Source: CAYMAI01 sp964388445 (GTDB lineage: Bacteria; 4484-113; JAGGVC01). From it: a stretch of DNA of 64,000 bases. The stretch spans positions 248,001 through 312,000 of the forward strand of contig CAYMAI010000003.1 in assembly GCA_964388445.1 (NCBI GenBank). The letters run 5' to 3'. The notes under the pieces are model-generated. The model was not told the DNA's origin and ran no database searches. It was given only the letters and a program-made list of their open reading frames with translations. Both the position numbers and the translations under genes were made by a program. Positions 41,407 through 49,503 of this stretch are shown in pieces (position 1 is the stretch's first letter; each line of letters begins with the position of its first letter).

Positions 41407-42594
41407 ATGAAATTCGCCACCAGAATGAATCGTCTGGGGACGGAAAACGCATTTAACGTTCTTGCTCAAGCCAAGGAACTCGAGGCGCAGGGCAAAAGCG
41501 TTATACATCTCGAAATCGGCGAGCCCGATTTCGACACTCCGCGCAACGTTATCGAAAAGGCGAAATGGGCGCTGGACAACGGCTATACGCATTACACACC
41601 AAGCGGCGGCCTCAAGAATATCCGCGATTCATATGCAAAATACATGTCGGAAAGGTACGGCGTGGAATTAAGCGGGAGAAACATTGTGGTGATGCCTGGC
41701 GCGAAACCGGTCATCTTCCTTTCGTCTCTCGCTCTAATTGACGAAGGCGACGAGGTGATTTATCCAAATCCGGGATATCCAACATACGAAAGCGTCGCCG
41801 GATTCCTCGGCGCAAAACTCGTTCCCATGGTTTTGCGCGAAGAAAACCAGTTCCGATTCGACATCGACGAACTAAAATCACTGGTAAGTCACAAAACCAA
41901 ACTCGTTTTCGTCAACTCACCGCAAAATCCGACCGGCGGAATGCTCTCGCGCGAAGGACTTGAAACCCTATTCGAGCTTGCCGAAGAATACGACTTCTAC
42001 ATTCTCTCCGACGAAATATACAGCCGTATCGTTTACGAAGGCGAGCATTTCAGCATGCTCAAAATTCCGGGCGCGCTAAAGCGCGTAATCGTGCTTGACG
42101 GACATTCCAAAACGTTCGCGATGACGGGATGGCGGCTTGGCTTTGCCGTTTGTGGCGAAGGAATGGCGGACAGCCTAGTTCAAATGATGACGAACTCGAA
42201 CAGCTGTCCCGCGGCTTTCACGCAAATTGCAGGAGAGGAAGCGCTTTGGGGCGACCAATCGGATGTCGAAGCCATGGTTGCAGAGTTCCGGGCCAGGCGG
42301 GATTTGATTGTTAACGGTTTAAATTCAATCGAAGGCGTTACATGCACAATGCCTTCGGGGGCGTTTTACGCGTTTCCGAGCGTAAAGAGCTTCGGGCTAA
42401 AAAGCGATGTGATCGCAGACCACTTGATGTATAACGCCGGCGTTGCGGGATTGGCCGGAACGAGTTTTGGCGCGCACGGAGAAGGTTATCTTCGATTCAG
42501 CTACGCGAACAGCCGGGAAAATCTGAAAATCGCCCTCGACAGAATGACTGCTGCATTTGCCGAACTTCGCGAAGGAGCGCTTCGCACGGTTTAA
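41407..42594 (+). CDS. PLP-dependent aminotransferase, class I (aspartate/aromatic type)
   Basis: A 395-residue enzyme. AAGGAG before ATG 41407 supports the start. It shows IHLEIGEPDFDTPRNV, YTPSGGLKNIRDSYAKYM, the Asn/Asp stretch FVNSPQNPTGGMLSREGLE, Tyr in ILSDEIYSRIVYEG, the PLP lysine in LDGHSKTFAMTGWRLG and the C-terminal LRFSYANSRENL with substrate Arg. This fits the AspC/Iγ aminotransferases. It follows DUF1015 by 16 bases and completes the 37863-42594 cluster. Donor and acceptor cannot be read from sequence. Confidence 0.92.
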   Translation: MKFATRMNRLGTENAFNVLAQAKELEAQGKSVIHLEIGEPDFDTPRNVIEKAKWALDNGYTHYTPSGGLKNIRDSYAKYMSERYGVELSGRNIVVMPGAKPVIFLSSLALIDEGDEVIYPNPGYPTYESVAGFLGAKLVPMVLREENQFRFDIDELKSLVSHKTKLVFVNSPQNPTGGMLSREGLETLFELAEEYDFYILSDEIYSRIVYEGEHFSMLKIPGALKRVIVLDGHSKTFAMTGWRLGFAVCGEGMADSLVQMMTNSNSCPAAFTQIAGEEALWGDQSDVEAMVAEFRARRDLIVNGLNSIEGVTCTMPSGAFYAFPSVKSFGLKSDVIADHLMYNAGVAGLAGTSFGAHGEGYLRFSYANSRENLKIALDRMTAAFAELREGALRTV

Positions 42595-42634
42595 GTTGCG
42601 GTATAATGCCGGCGTGTAGTTTTGGAGGAACTTG

Positions 42635-42961
42635 ATGTCTCGCACTTTCGTTGTTGTTTTTCTTGCATTTGCCGCATTTGCGGCGCTTTATCTGTCTTCT
42701 TGCTCAGAGCCTACCCCGGGCGAAGTCGGCGGGCAAATTACCCGAAACGGCCAGCCATTCGGCGGAACCGTCAACGTGCTTAACGCCAATGGGGATATTG
42801 TGAGCGCAGAACAATCAATTGCCGGAGTTTATTTCGTACGGAACATCCCTCCCGGAATCTATACGGTTCAAGTTGTCGACGCGCAAGGAAACGTGCTTGC
42901 TACTGAAGAAAACGTAGAAGTCGAAGCTGACGGCTCAACGAATCTAAACTTCGATTTCTAG
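42635..42961 (+). CDS. Small lipoprotein with carboxypeptidase-regulatory-like beta domain
   Basis: A 108-residue protein from ATG 42635, with GGAGG six bases upstream and TATAAT at 42602-42607. The lipoprotein signal ends LYLSSC (Cys23). The mature part GGQITRNGQPFGGTVNVLNANGDIVSAEQ, then GVYFVRNIPPGIYTVQVVDAQGNVL, is the typical carboxypeptidase-regulatory-like (CarboxypepD_reg) beta sandwich. Likely cell-surface or periplasmic; no partner is obvious. Confidence 0.8.
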   Translation: MSRTFVVVFLAFAAFAALYLSSCSEPTPGEVGGQITRNGQPFGGTVNVLNANGDIVSAEQSIAGVYFVRNIPPGIYTVQVVDAQGNVLATEENVEVEADGSTNLNFDF

Positions 42962-42992
42962 CTGCAGCCGCTCTTTAACGGACATAAGCTAG

Positions 42993-44228
42993 TTATCTAA
43001 ACGAGTCGTACGGCACCACGGCGAGAATGTTGCTCACCTTTCGCTCGGCGCCACCTTTTGGCTGATTCACTACGCGGTCTTCCACGTACATCGTGCTCGA
43101 ACCGCCGCCGTCGAATCCCATAAGGTCGCTTACGTTATACAGCCCTTTTATGGCGTACGCCAATTCCGTCCATGTAGCTCCGATGCTGTAGTCCTTCCCG
43201 CCGCTGTCCACAACGATAATCAGAATTTTTTCATCGTACGTTTTGCCCACTGCGGTTCTGGCGGTCGGGTGATTGTAAGACGCCCGAAAATCCTCTTTGG
43301 CAGGATTCAACACGATGTTTCCGCCCGAAATCAGCATCGGGCCTCCGCCGAGGAGATAGGGAAACGTACTCCAATCACCTGTCAAGTTGGTTTTCACGAT
43401 AACCTCGTCGCCCAACATTACTTTGTCGAGCCACCCGTAACCTTTCACGACGGGCAAATGGAAACTAATCACCATTCCGTCTCCGGGTATTGCGGTAGCA
43501 TTTCGACTGACGGACGAAATCAAATATCTTTCCGGCTCGAGGATTGCGAAAGGATACGATGTGCTTTGCGGGCTGATTCGCTTGCAAACGACTTCCACGC
43601 CCCATTCGTTAGTTCTCGTATTAGCTCCGAATTCGGGATAGTAAATTACTACCTCGTTTTCCTTGCGATTGCGGTTGAAGCCGTGAACGGTAATTGACTT
43701 CCCCACTTTTGGAAAGCTAAGCTCCGCTCCAACTCTGAAGGTTCCGAAGTGCGCGTAGCCCCGTTCGTCTATACCGAGGACCGCGCGATTTAACCATTGG
43801 TTATAAAGAATTCGGTGCCGAACGGCTATTAGCCCCACCGGCAGGTGCGATTTCGTATCGAAAAATCCGCCGTTGATGGCCGCGACCGCTCCGCTTCGTT
43901 TGGCTATCGAACTTACTTCTTCCAGCGTGCCGATTTTGTTGTTCGCGATGACCGGCTTCAGAGTATGGGAGCTAACGGGGTTGACTTCCACAACGAAAAC
44001 ATGCGCCGGACCGCGCGCTAGGACCAGCCTGTAATGGACGAACGTCACACCGTCCGCGACCTGACGCTTCCAAGTTTTGTCTATCTCCCATGAATACGCG
44101 GGAGACACCACCGCGAACAATGCCTGCGTCAGCGCAATTGCGAAAAGTGCCACTGCTATTTTGAAACATACATTCGACAACACGAGCGGAGATATTACCA
44201 GAGTGTGAAACGGGCACCTTCCTTTCAC
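42993..44228 (-). CDS. Exported phosphodiester glycosidase (NAGPA/DUF2233 family)
   Basis: A 411-residue protein with a hydrophobic N-terminus (residues about 24-45, cleavage near SPAYS-WE). The catalytic domain has GAVAAINGGFFDTKSHLPVG, SFPYLLGGGPMLISGG, HPTARTAVGK and the active-site MGFDGGGSSTMYV. Family members cleave phosphodiester-linked sugars or act on cell-wall polymers in the envelope. The GTG start at 44228 is uncertain; the AAAGGAAGGTG just after it could be the site for a later start. It is divergent from the Rieske/cytochrome b6 operon. Confidence 0.85.
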   Translation of the reverse strand: MKGRCPFHTLVISPLVLSNVCFKIAVALFAIALTQALFAVVSPAYSWEIDKTWKRQVADGVTFVHYRLVLARGPAHVFVVEVNPVSSHTLKPVIANNKIGTLEEVSSIAKRSGAVAAINGGFFDTKSHLPVGLIAVRHRILYNQWLNRAVLGIDERGYAHFGTFRVGAELSFPKVGKSITVHGFNRNRKENEVVIYYPEFGANTRTNEWGVEVVCKRISPQSTSYPFAILEPERYLISSVSRNATAIPGDGMVISFHLPVVKGYGWLDKVMLGDEVIVKTNLTGDWSTFPYLLGGGPMLISGGNIVLNPAKEDFRASYNHPTARTAVGKTYDEKILIIVVDSGGKDYSIGATWTELAYAIKGLYNVSDLMGFDGGGSSTMYVEDRVVNQPKGGAERKVSNILAVVPYDSFR

Positions 44229-44332
44229 ATACCTATTTGAAATGAATTGGCGTTTTGCTTGACTATTTCATACATAGCCGATATCTATTATATAGAAACA
44301 TCGCTTTGGGGAATTTTGTTTGGGAGTTTTCA

Positions 44333-44800
44333 ATGGGCGATTTTGGAGAGACCGGGTTGGAACGGGAGCCTGCCGATCCTGCAAAGCGGCGGCTCTTCGA
44401 AAACCTGCTTGGACTGGGCTTCCTCGGCGTTACTTTCGTCGTCGCATTTCCGCTCGTCAATGTTTTTACGCCCCCTAAGCGTACTTCCGAAAAGAACGAG
44501 TTAATCGAAGTCGGCCCGGAAGGTTCGATTGCGGATGGCACAAGCAAGGACGTAATGGGAGCTAACGGAGTTCCGATAATCGTTTTCGGCAAGGGTGGCG
44601 ATTTAATCGCTCTCGAAAAAAAATGTCCCCATTTGGGATGTATGGTGGAACTGGCGGGCGACGAGCTTGATTGCCCGTGCCACGGGGCCAGGTTTACAAG
44701 CGAAGGCAAGCTAATCAAAGGGCCGTCTCCGAGAGGCCTGAAGCGATACAGCGTTCACGTCCGTGAAGGAAAAATCTTCGTGGGAAGTGAAATTTCATGA
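44333..44800 (+). CDS. Rieske iron-sulfur protein of the second bc complex
   Basis: A 155-residue protein from ATG 44333 (MGDFGETG), supported by GGGAG six bases upstream; an upstream frame without a site is rejected. One N-terminal membrane segment (LLGLGFLGVTFVVAFPLVNVF) anchors it. The 2Fe-2S site is CPHLGC plus CPCHGA, and GPSPRGLKRYSVHV closes the fold. Unlike the nos-operon Rieske, it has no twin-arginine. It overlaps the next gene by 4 bases (ATGA). Confidence 0.93.
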   Translation: MGDFGETGLEREPADPAKRRLFENLLGLGFLGVTFVVAFPLVNVFTPPKRTSEKNELIEVGPEGSIADGTSKDVMGANGVPIIVFGKGGDLIALEKKCPHLGCMVELAGDELDCPCHGARFTSEGKLIKGPSPRGLKRYSVHVREGKIFVGSEIS

Positions 44801-45492
44801 GCAGTAATCAGCGCGCAAACACAAAAAGGCCTTCAACTTGGAGAATCGGCGATTGGTTCGAAGATAGATTTCAATGGCGCGTTCCGATAAAAGAGCAGGC
44901 CGAACAAATAGTGCCAATTCATGCAACCAACTGGATTTATTGCCTCGGCGGACTAACCTTTCTGATGTTCATGATTCAACTCGTGAGCGGAATACTTCTT
45001 CTCTTATACTACAAACCTACTGTCGCGGAAGCGTACAATTCGGTCAAGTTCATCTCTACCGAAGTTTCGTTCGGCTGGTTTCTGCGAAGCGTCCATCACT
45101 GGTGCGCCAATCTATTCATAGTGTTTCTTTTCTTGCATCTTGCACGCGTTTTTTATACAGGAAGTTACAAGCCGCCAAGAGAAATGACCTGGATTAGCGG
45201 CGTAGTTCTGCTCGCAATCGGACTCGGTTTCGGCTTTACCGGCTATTTACTGCCTTGGGATCAGATCGCGTATTGGGCGACGACGGTCGGAACGGATATG
45301 GCTCGCGCTGTGCCTCCGAAGCCTTTGGGCGAGCTTCTTTTGTTGATTCTGCGCGGCGGTCCGACAGTTTCCGGAGATACGCTGACCAGGTTTTTCGCTC
45401 TTCATGTCGTCGTGCTTCCGCTAATAACCTTGGCTATGCTGCTTGCGCATTTCTTGATGATTCGCAAGCAAGGCATTTCGCGCCCGCTTTGA
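44797..45492 (+). CDS. Cytochrome b6-type subunit
   Basis: A 231-residue membrane protein equal to the N-terminal four-helix heme domain of cytochrome b. Heme ligands are in SVHHWCANLFIVFLFLHLARVFYTG and ALHVVVLPLITLAMLLAHF. The GYLLPWDQIAYWATTVGT motif is present. It forms the b6 half of a split bc complex with the 45505 product. With the upstream Rieske and downstream cytochrome genes it makes a quinol-oxidising module. Confidence 0.95.
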   Translation: MSSNQRANTKRPSTWRIGDWFEDRFQWRVPIKEQAEQIVPIHATNWIYCLGGLTFLMFMIQLVSGILLLLYYKPTVAEAYNSVKFISTEVSFGWFLRSVHHWCANLFIVFLFLHLARVFYTGSYKPPREMTWISGVVLLAIGLGFGFTGYLLPWDQIAYWATTVGTDMARAVPPKPLGELLLLILRGGPTVSGDTLTRFFALHVVVLPLITLAMLLAHFLMIRKQGISRPL

Positions 45493-45504
45493 TAAGGAGG
45501 GAAT

Positions 45505-45939
45505 ATGGTATACAAGCCCTTACCCGGAGAAAAAATCAGCGGACCAAGATTTTGGCCCACACACCTGCTCACTGAAGCCGCGGTTGCGATTTTTGTAATG
45601 GGCATTGTGGTCGTACTTTGCGGCATGTATGTAAAAGGTCTTGAACCTCCGGCCGATCCGTTTACAACCCCGGAGCACATAAAACCCGAATGGTACTTTC
45701 TCGCCGTATATCAGCTTCTTAAAGTTGTACCGAAGGATTTCGCAGGAATTCAAGACTTCAATAAACCGGCTACAATTTTAATCAGCGGCTTGTTTTTCCT
45801 TGCGCTTACGCTCTTGCCTTGGATTGACAGAACTCCCCCGGACGCATTACATCCCAGAAAACGGCCGGTGATTACTCTTGCGGCAATCCTGTTCGCCATA
45901 TTTTTCGTCGTGTTCACGATTTGGGGGTACTTCTCATGA
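45505..45939 (+). CDS. Cytochrome b subunit IV-type protein
   Basis: A 144-residue membrane protein with about three segments. The quinol-site motif is intact: EHIKPEWYFLAVYQLLKVVPKDFAG. AAGGAGGG precedes the ATG. It corresponds to PetD or the C-terminal part of cytochrome b and completes the split complex with the b6 gene just upstream. It overlaps the 9-heme cytochrome by 4 bases. Confidence 0.93.
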   Translation: MVYKPLPGEKISGPRFWPTHLLTEAAVAIFVMGIVVVLCGMYVKGLEPPADPFTTPEHIKPEWYFLAVYQLLKVVPKDFAGIQDFNKPATILISGLFFLALTLLPWIDRTPPDALHPRKRPVITLAAILFAIFFVVFTIWGYFS

Positions 45940-47222
45940 GCCGGACACGTTATCTACTTATGATGATTTTCGGGGCTGTGGCATTGCTTATCGCGGGACG
46001 GTTACTGGTGAACGATTCTTTCGCACAAGTCGCGGTTGGCGAACGCTCGGACACCTGCATCGAATGTCATTTAAAGATGGGCGGCATTTACTCGAAACTC
46101 GTCGCAGATTTTAAAAACAGCACTCATTGGGAGATGGGAATGGGCTGCATCGACTGCCATGGCGGCGACCCTACGTCTTCCGACGTTGCCATTGCAATGA
46201 ATCCCGAAAACGGCTACATAGGAATTCCCGACAGGGCCTTCGTAATTCAGATGTGCGGAAGCTGCCACTCGAATCCGGAATATATGAAGAAGTTTTCGAA
46301 CGTTCGAACCGACCAAGTGGAACTTTACAAAACCAGTATTCACGGCAAGCGGCTGTTCGAAAACGGGGACACAAACGTTGCGGTCTGTATCGACTGTCAT
46401 TCGTCGCACCTGATAACGGCCTCGTCGAATCCGCTTTCGAGCACGAACAAAAGCAACATTCCCTCAACCTGCGGGCGGTGTCACTCGGACGAAAAGCTGA
46501 TGGCAGCCTACGGCATTTCGGCAAACACTGTCGATGAATACATGTCCGGCTATCACGGCGAGCTGTATTTTGAAAAGAAGGAAATTGCCGCACCGGTATG
46601 CGTGGATTGCCACGGAACTCACGGAGCATCCCCACCGGGAGTCGACTCCATACACAACGTTTGCGGCACTTGCCATTTGCGCACCGAGCAGTTTTACGCC
46701 CAAGGCTCCCATAACCAGGCCTTTAAAGCGGCCGGCCTTCCAAAATGCATTACCTGCCACGACAACCATAATTTGGTCAGGCCGGACGATTCTCTCATTT
46801 CATCGACCGAGCGCGGAGGTTGTATGAGCTGTCATCATACCGGCACGAAAGCTTATGACACGATTGAAACGATAATCGCGTCTATCGGAGAGATCCGAAG
46901 CATGCACGACGAATCCGGCAAGCTTGTTGAAACTACGGAAAAAGTCACTCACTTGAGCATGGTAGAAATGGAACCAAAGGTAGGCGAAATCGAGACTAAA
47001 CTGATGACGGCACGCGTGCTTCAGCACGGCGCAGCGATAGAGAGCATTATTGAAAATCAAAGCGATGCCTCCGCGGCTTTCGAGGAAATAAAGGCATATA
47101 CCGAAAAACTGATAAATCGCGGCAATCGCGTTAAGCGTCACGTTCTATTAATAGGGGCACTTTTGTTTGTTTACGGCGTGATGATGCTGTATTATACAAA
47201 GGTGATCCTGGCTAACCGCTAG
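45936..47222 (+). CDS. Nine-heme membrane cytochrome c of the second bc complex
   Basis: A 428-residue protein starting MSRTRYLL at 45936 (ATGA overlap with the previous gene fixes the start). It has an N-terminal signal/anchor, then nine CxxCH sites (CIECH, CIDCH, CGSCH, CIDCH, CGRCH, CVDCH, CGTCH, CITCH, CMSCH), a heme-free helical coil of about 100 residues (residues about 310-395, with VEMEPKVGEIETKLMTARVLQ), and a C-terminal membrane segment. Tightly coupled to the b6/IV genes, it is the likely electron acceptor of that complex, handing on to the 33-heme protein encoded next. It replaces the usual cytochrome c1. Confidence 0.88.
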   Translation: MSRTRYLLMMIFGAVALLIAGRLLVNDSFAQVAVGERSDTCIECHLKMGGIYSKLVADFKNSTHWEMGMGCIDCHGGDPTSSDVAIAMNPENGYIGIPDRAFVIQMCGSCHSNPEYMKKFSNVRTDQVELYKTSIHGKRLFENGDTNVAVCIDCHSSHLITASSNPLSSTNKSNIPSTCGRCHSDEKLMAAYGISANTVDEYMSGYHGELYFEKKEIAAPVCVDCHGTHGASPPGVDSIHNVCGTCHLRTEQFYAQGSHNQAFKAAGLPKCITCHDNHNLVRPDDSLISSTERGGCMSCHHTGTKAYDTIETIIASIGEIRSMHDESGKLVETTEKVTHLSMVEMEPKVGEIETKLMTARVLQHGAAIESIIENQSDASAAFEEIKAYTEKLINRGNRVKRHVLLIGALLFVYGVMMLYYTKVILANR

Positions 47223-47259
47223 CGCTTCGGCGCAAACCAATACGCCGGGCCGCTATGCA

Positions 47260-49494
47260 ATGACGACCGATTCGAAACCCGAAGGCGCGTTCTGCCTGCG
47301 CAATATTATGCTATTGAGCATATTGCTCGCGCTCTTGTGCGCAATATCATTACCGGCGTGCGGAACTCACCGTCAGTCCGAAAAGCGGACCGTTGGTTTA
47401 AACACTTTCGAAGGCGAAAGACCAGAAAACGTCCCTGAAGAAATTTGGAAACTCGCACCCACGACGTCCGGGCACCAAACCCACGTGTTTAAACAAAAAA
47501 TGGAATGCTCGACATGCCACGGAGACGACGAAACATTCACTTTGTTGCCGAAATTCGAACCGTGCATTTCTTGCCATTCCGAACAGAAATATCTTTCCGA
47601 GCCGGTTTCCAAATACCACTGTTCCGCCTGCCATCCATTCAAAGTTCAGTCGTCGGGTTACGAGCTGATACCCAAAAAGGAAGACTGCCAAAGTTGCCAT
47701 TCGGAAGAAAGCCAGCTTCGAGTCAACGATCATTTCTTCGACGATCCCGCAAAATCGATATCCTGCCAATCCTGTCACCATCCTCACGACCCCGAGGAGA
47801 GAATCGACACCCCGACATGTCTTTCCTGCCATGCGGTTTATAAACCGGCAGACATAAAAAACCCCGGTCATCAGTCCTGCATGCAATGTCACAGGCCGCA
47901 CGAATGGCGGCAGCAGTTCACTCAAGAGTTTTGCACGCAGTGTCATACGCAGACTAATCACGTAATGGAGCACTTGTTTCCATTTCACCCCAAAGAATGT
48001 TCGTCCTGCCATTCGCCGCATCTTCAAATGACCGCACAAACTTCTCAGTGTGCGGACTGCCATAGGGAAGGCAACTGGGATTATGCGCCTCCGGGCATTC
48101 CGGCAAAACACGCCGAATGCGTTACTTGCCACAGTCAAACCGATTGGAGTTTCAAAGGCATAAACAACTGCGCAAGCTGTCATGCGCAAAAAATATATGG
48201 TCAAGCCGCTATTCCGGCGTCGGTTCCGCGCGGCCATCAGCAGTGTCTTACCTGCCATCCACCGCATAACTGGAACAAGCCGGCGGTCCCCGCGTCTTGC
48301 GCAAGCTGCCACCCGGCAGTAGCGAAACAAACCGTCGTCGCGAAAAAGCACGATTGCACGATGTGCCATACGCCGCACAATCCGACGTTCAAAGGCTGGC
48401 AAAGCTGTTCTACTTGCCACCATACTGCCGTAGAGAATTCCGCGGGAATTCAATATAAGGAAAACTGCGCCCTTTGCCACAATCCCCACACTTGGAAGCT
48501 CGATTTGCCGAAACCGAACGACGCCGATTTCGCAAGGGTTTTGAACGTATCCTTGGAAGAAATCGAAAAGCTCAAAGAGGATAAAGGCAAGATCGATTTA
48601 ACCAAAGACCAGTTGCAAGTGATGCACACTGTCAGACAATCCAATTTCTGCGCTACTTGCCACTCGGAACAGCAATCGAAAGGATTGACCTCGCCGGCCG
48701 GCGTCAAAGCCGATTGCGCACTTTGTCATAACGACCACGCCTGGCGGCCCGAAGCGGACCTTTGCCTAACTTGCCACAATCCGGTGAAAATCGAAAGCGC
48801 CGGCACAGGTATGGACTCGTGTTCGTACTGCCATTCCGGTCATCAGTGGAATCCGCCCGTCCCGCAAACGTGCGAGACGTGTCATCCAACGCCTGTAGCG
48901 GCGGGACGAGAATCGGGAAGTTCTTTCAAGACGAATTGCGCAAACTGCCACGCTCCTCACACGTGGACAGCGCAGCTGGATTGCATGTCCTGTCACGGCG
49001 ACGTAGCTGATCAAGTGAGCGCCGGTCCACATGCGTCGTGCAGCTATTGCCACGCTGATCACTCTTGGACGGTCGATTCGAAAGCTACCTGCGCATCTTG
49101 CCACTCGGAAATTGCCGGAATGACCTCCAGCAATACCAAGCAAAACTGTGCGATGTGCCACAGCGCGCACGATTTCAGTGCAACCGACACACCGTCCTGC
49201 GCAACATGCCACTCGGACGCCAAATCCGCAAATTCTGCCAGCATCAAAAATAATTGTGCGATGTGCCATCCCACACACGAATGGAAGGCCTCGTTCGAAA
49301 GCTGTGCTTCATGTCACTCCGACATGAATTCGAAGGGTCTTCACCGCGAAGCGATGCATCAGTCCTGCTCAACCTGCCACAGTGGACATACCTGGCGGGA
49401 TGTGCCTCGTTCCACATGCAATATGTGCCACTCGAATAAGGCGGACGACCATTACCCAGCACAATCTTGTTCGACGTGCCATTGGTTTAAATAG
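47260..49494 (+). CDS. 33-heme lipoprotein cytochrome c
   Basis: A 744-residue protein with 33 CxxCH motifs by my count, about one per 22 residues from residue 83 to the end. The signal (about residues 16-34) ends LPACG, so Cys34 is probably lipidated. No other domain is visible; the chain is built of paired sites of the doubled-CxxCH type, many followed by an H-x-W (for example CALCHNPHTW, CANCHAPHTW, CSTCHSGHTW) that could supply the second axial His. It follows the 9-heme cytochrome by 37 bases in the same operon. Size, heme density and lipid anchor suggest an extracellular or outer-membrane electron conduit. Surface location is inferred. Confidence 0.88.
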   Translation: MTTDSKPEGAFCLRNIMLLSILLALLCAISLPACGTHRQSEKRTVGLNTFEGERPENVPEEIWKLAPTTSGHQTHVFKQKMECSTCHGDDETFTLLPKFEPCISCHSEQKYLSEPVSKYHCSACHPFKVQSSGYELIPKKEDCQSCHSEESQLRVNDHFFDDPAKSISCQSCHHPHDPEERIDTPTCLSCHAVYKPADIKNPGHQSCMQCHRPHEWRQQFTQEFCTQCHTQTNHVMEHLFPFHPKECSSCHSPHLQMTAQTSQCADCHREGNWDYAPPGIPAKHAECVTCHSQTDWSFKGINNCASCHAQKIYGQAAIPASVPRGHQQCLTCHPPHNWNKPAVPASCASCHPAVAKQTVVAKKHDCTMCHTPHNPTFKGWQSCSTCHHTAVENSAGIQYKENCALCHNPHTWKLDLPKPNDADFARVLNVSLEEIEKLKEDKGKIDLTKDQLQVMHTVRQSNFCATCHSEQQSKGLTSPAGVKADCALCHNDHAWRPEADLCLTCHNPVKIESAGTGMDSCSYCHSGHQWNPPVPQTCETCHPTPVAAGRESGSSFKTNCANCHAPHTWTAQLDCMSCHGDVADQVSAGPHASCSYCHADHSWTVDSKATCASCHSEIAGMTSSNTKQNCAMCHSAHDFSATDTPSCATCHSDAKSANSASIKNNCAMCHPTHEWKASFESCASCHSDMNSKGLHREAMHQSCSTCHSGHTWRDVPRSTCNMCHSNKADDHYPAQSCSTCHWFK

Positions 49495-49503
49495 CATTCC
49501 CCG

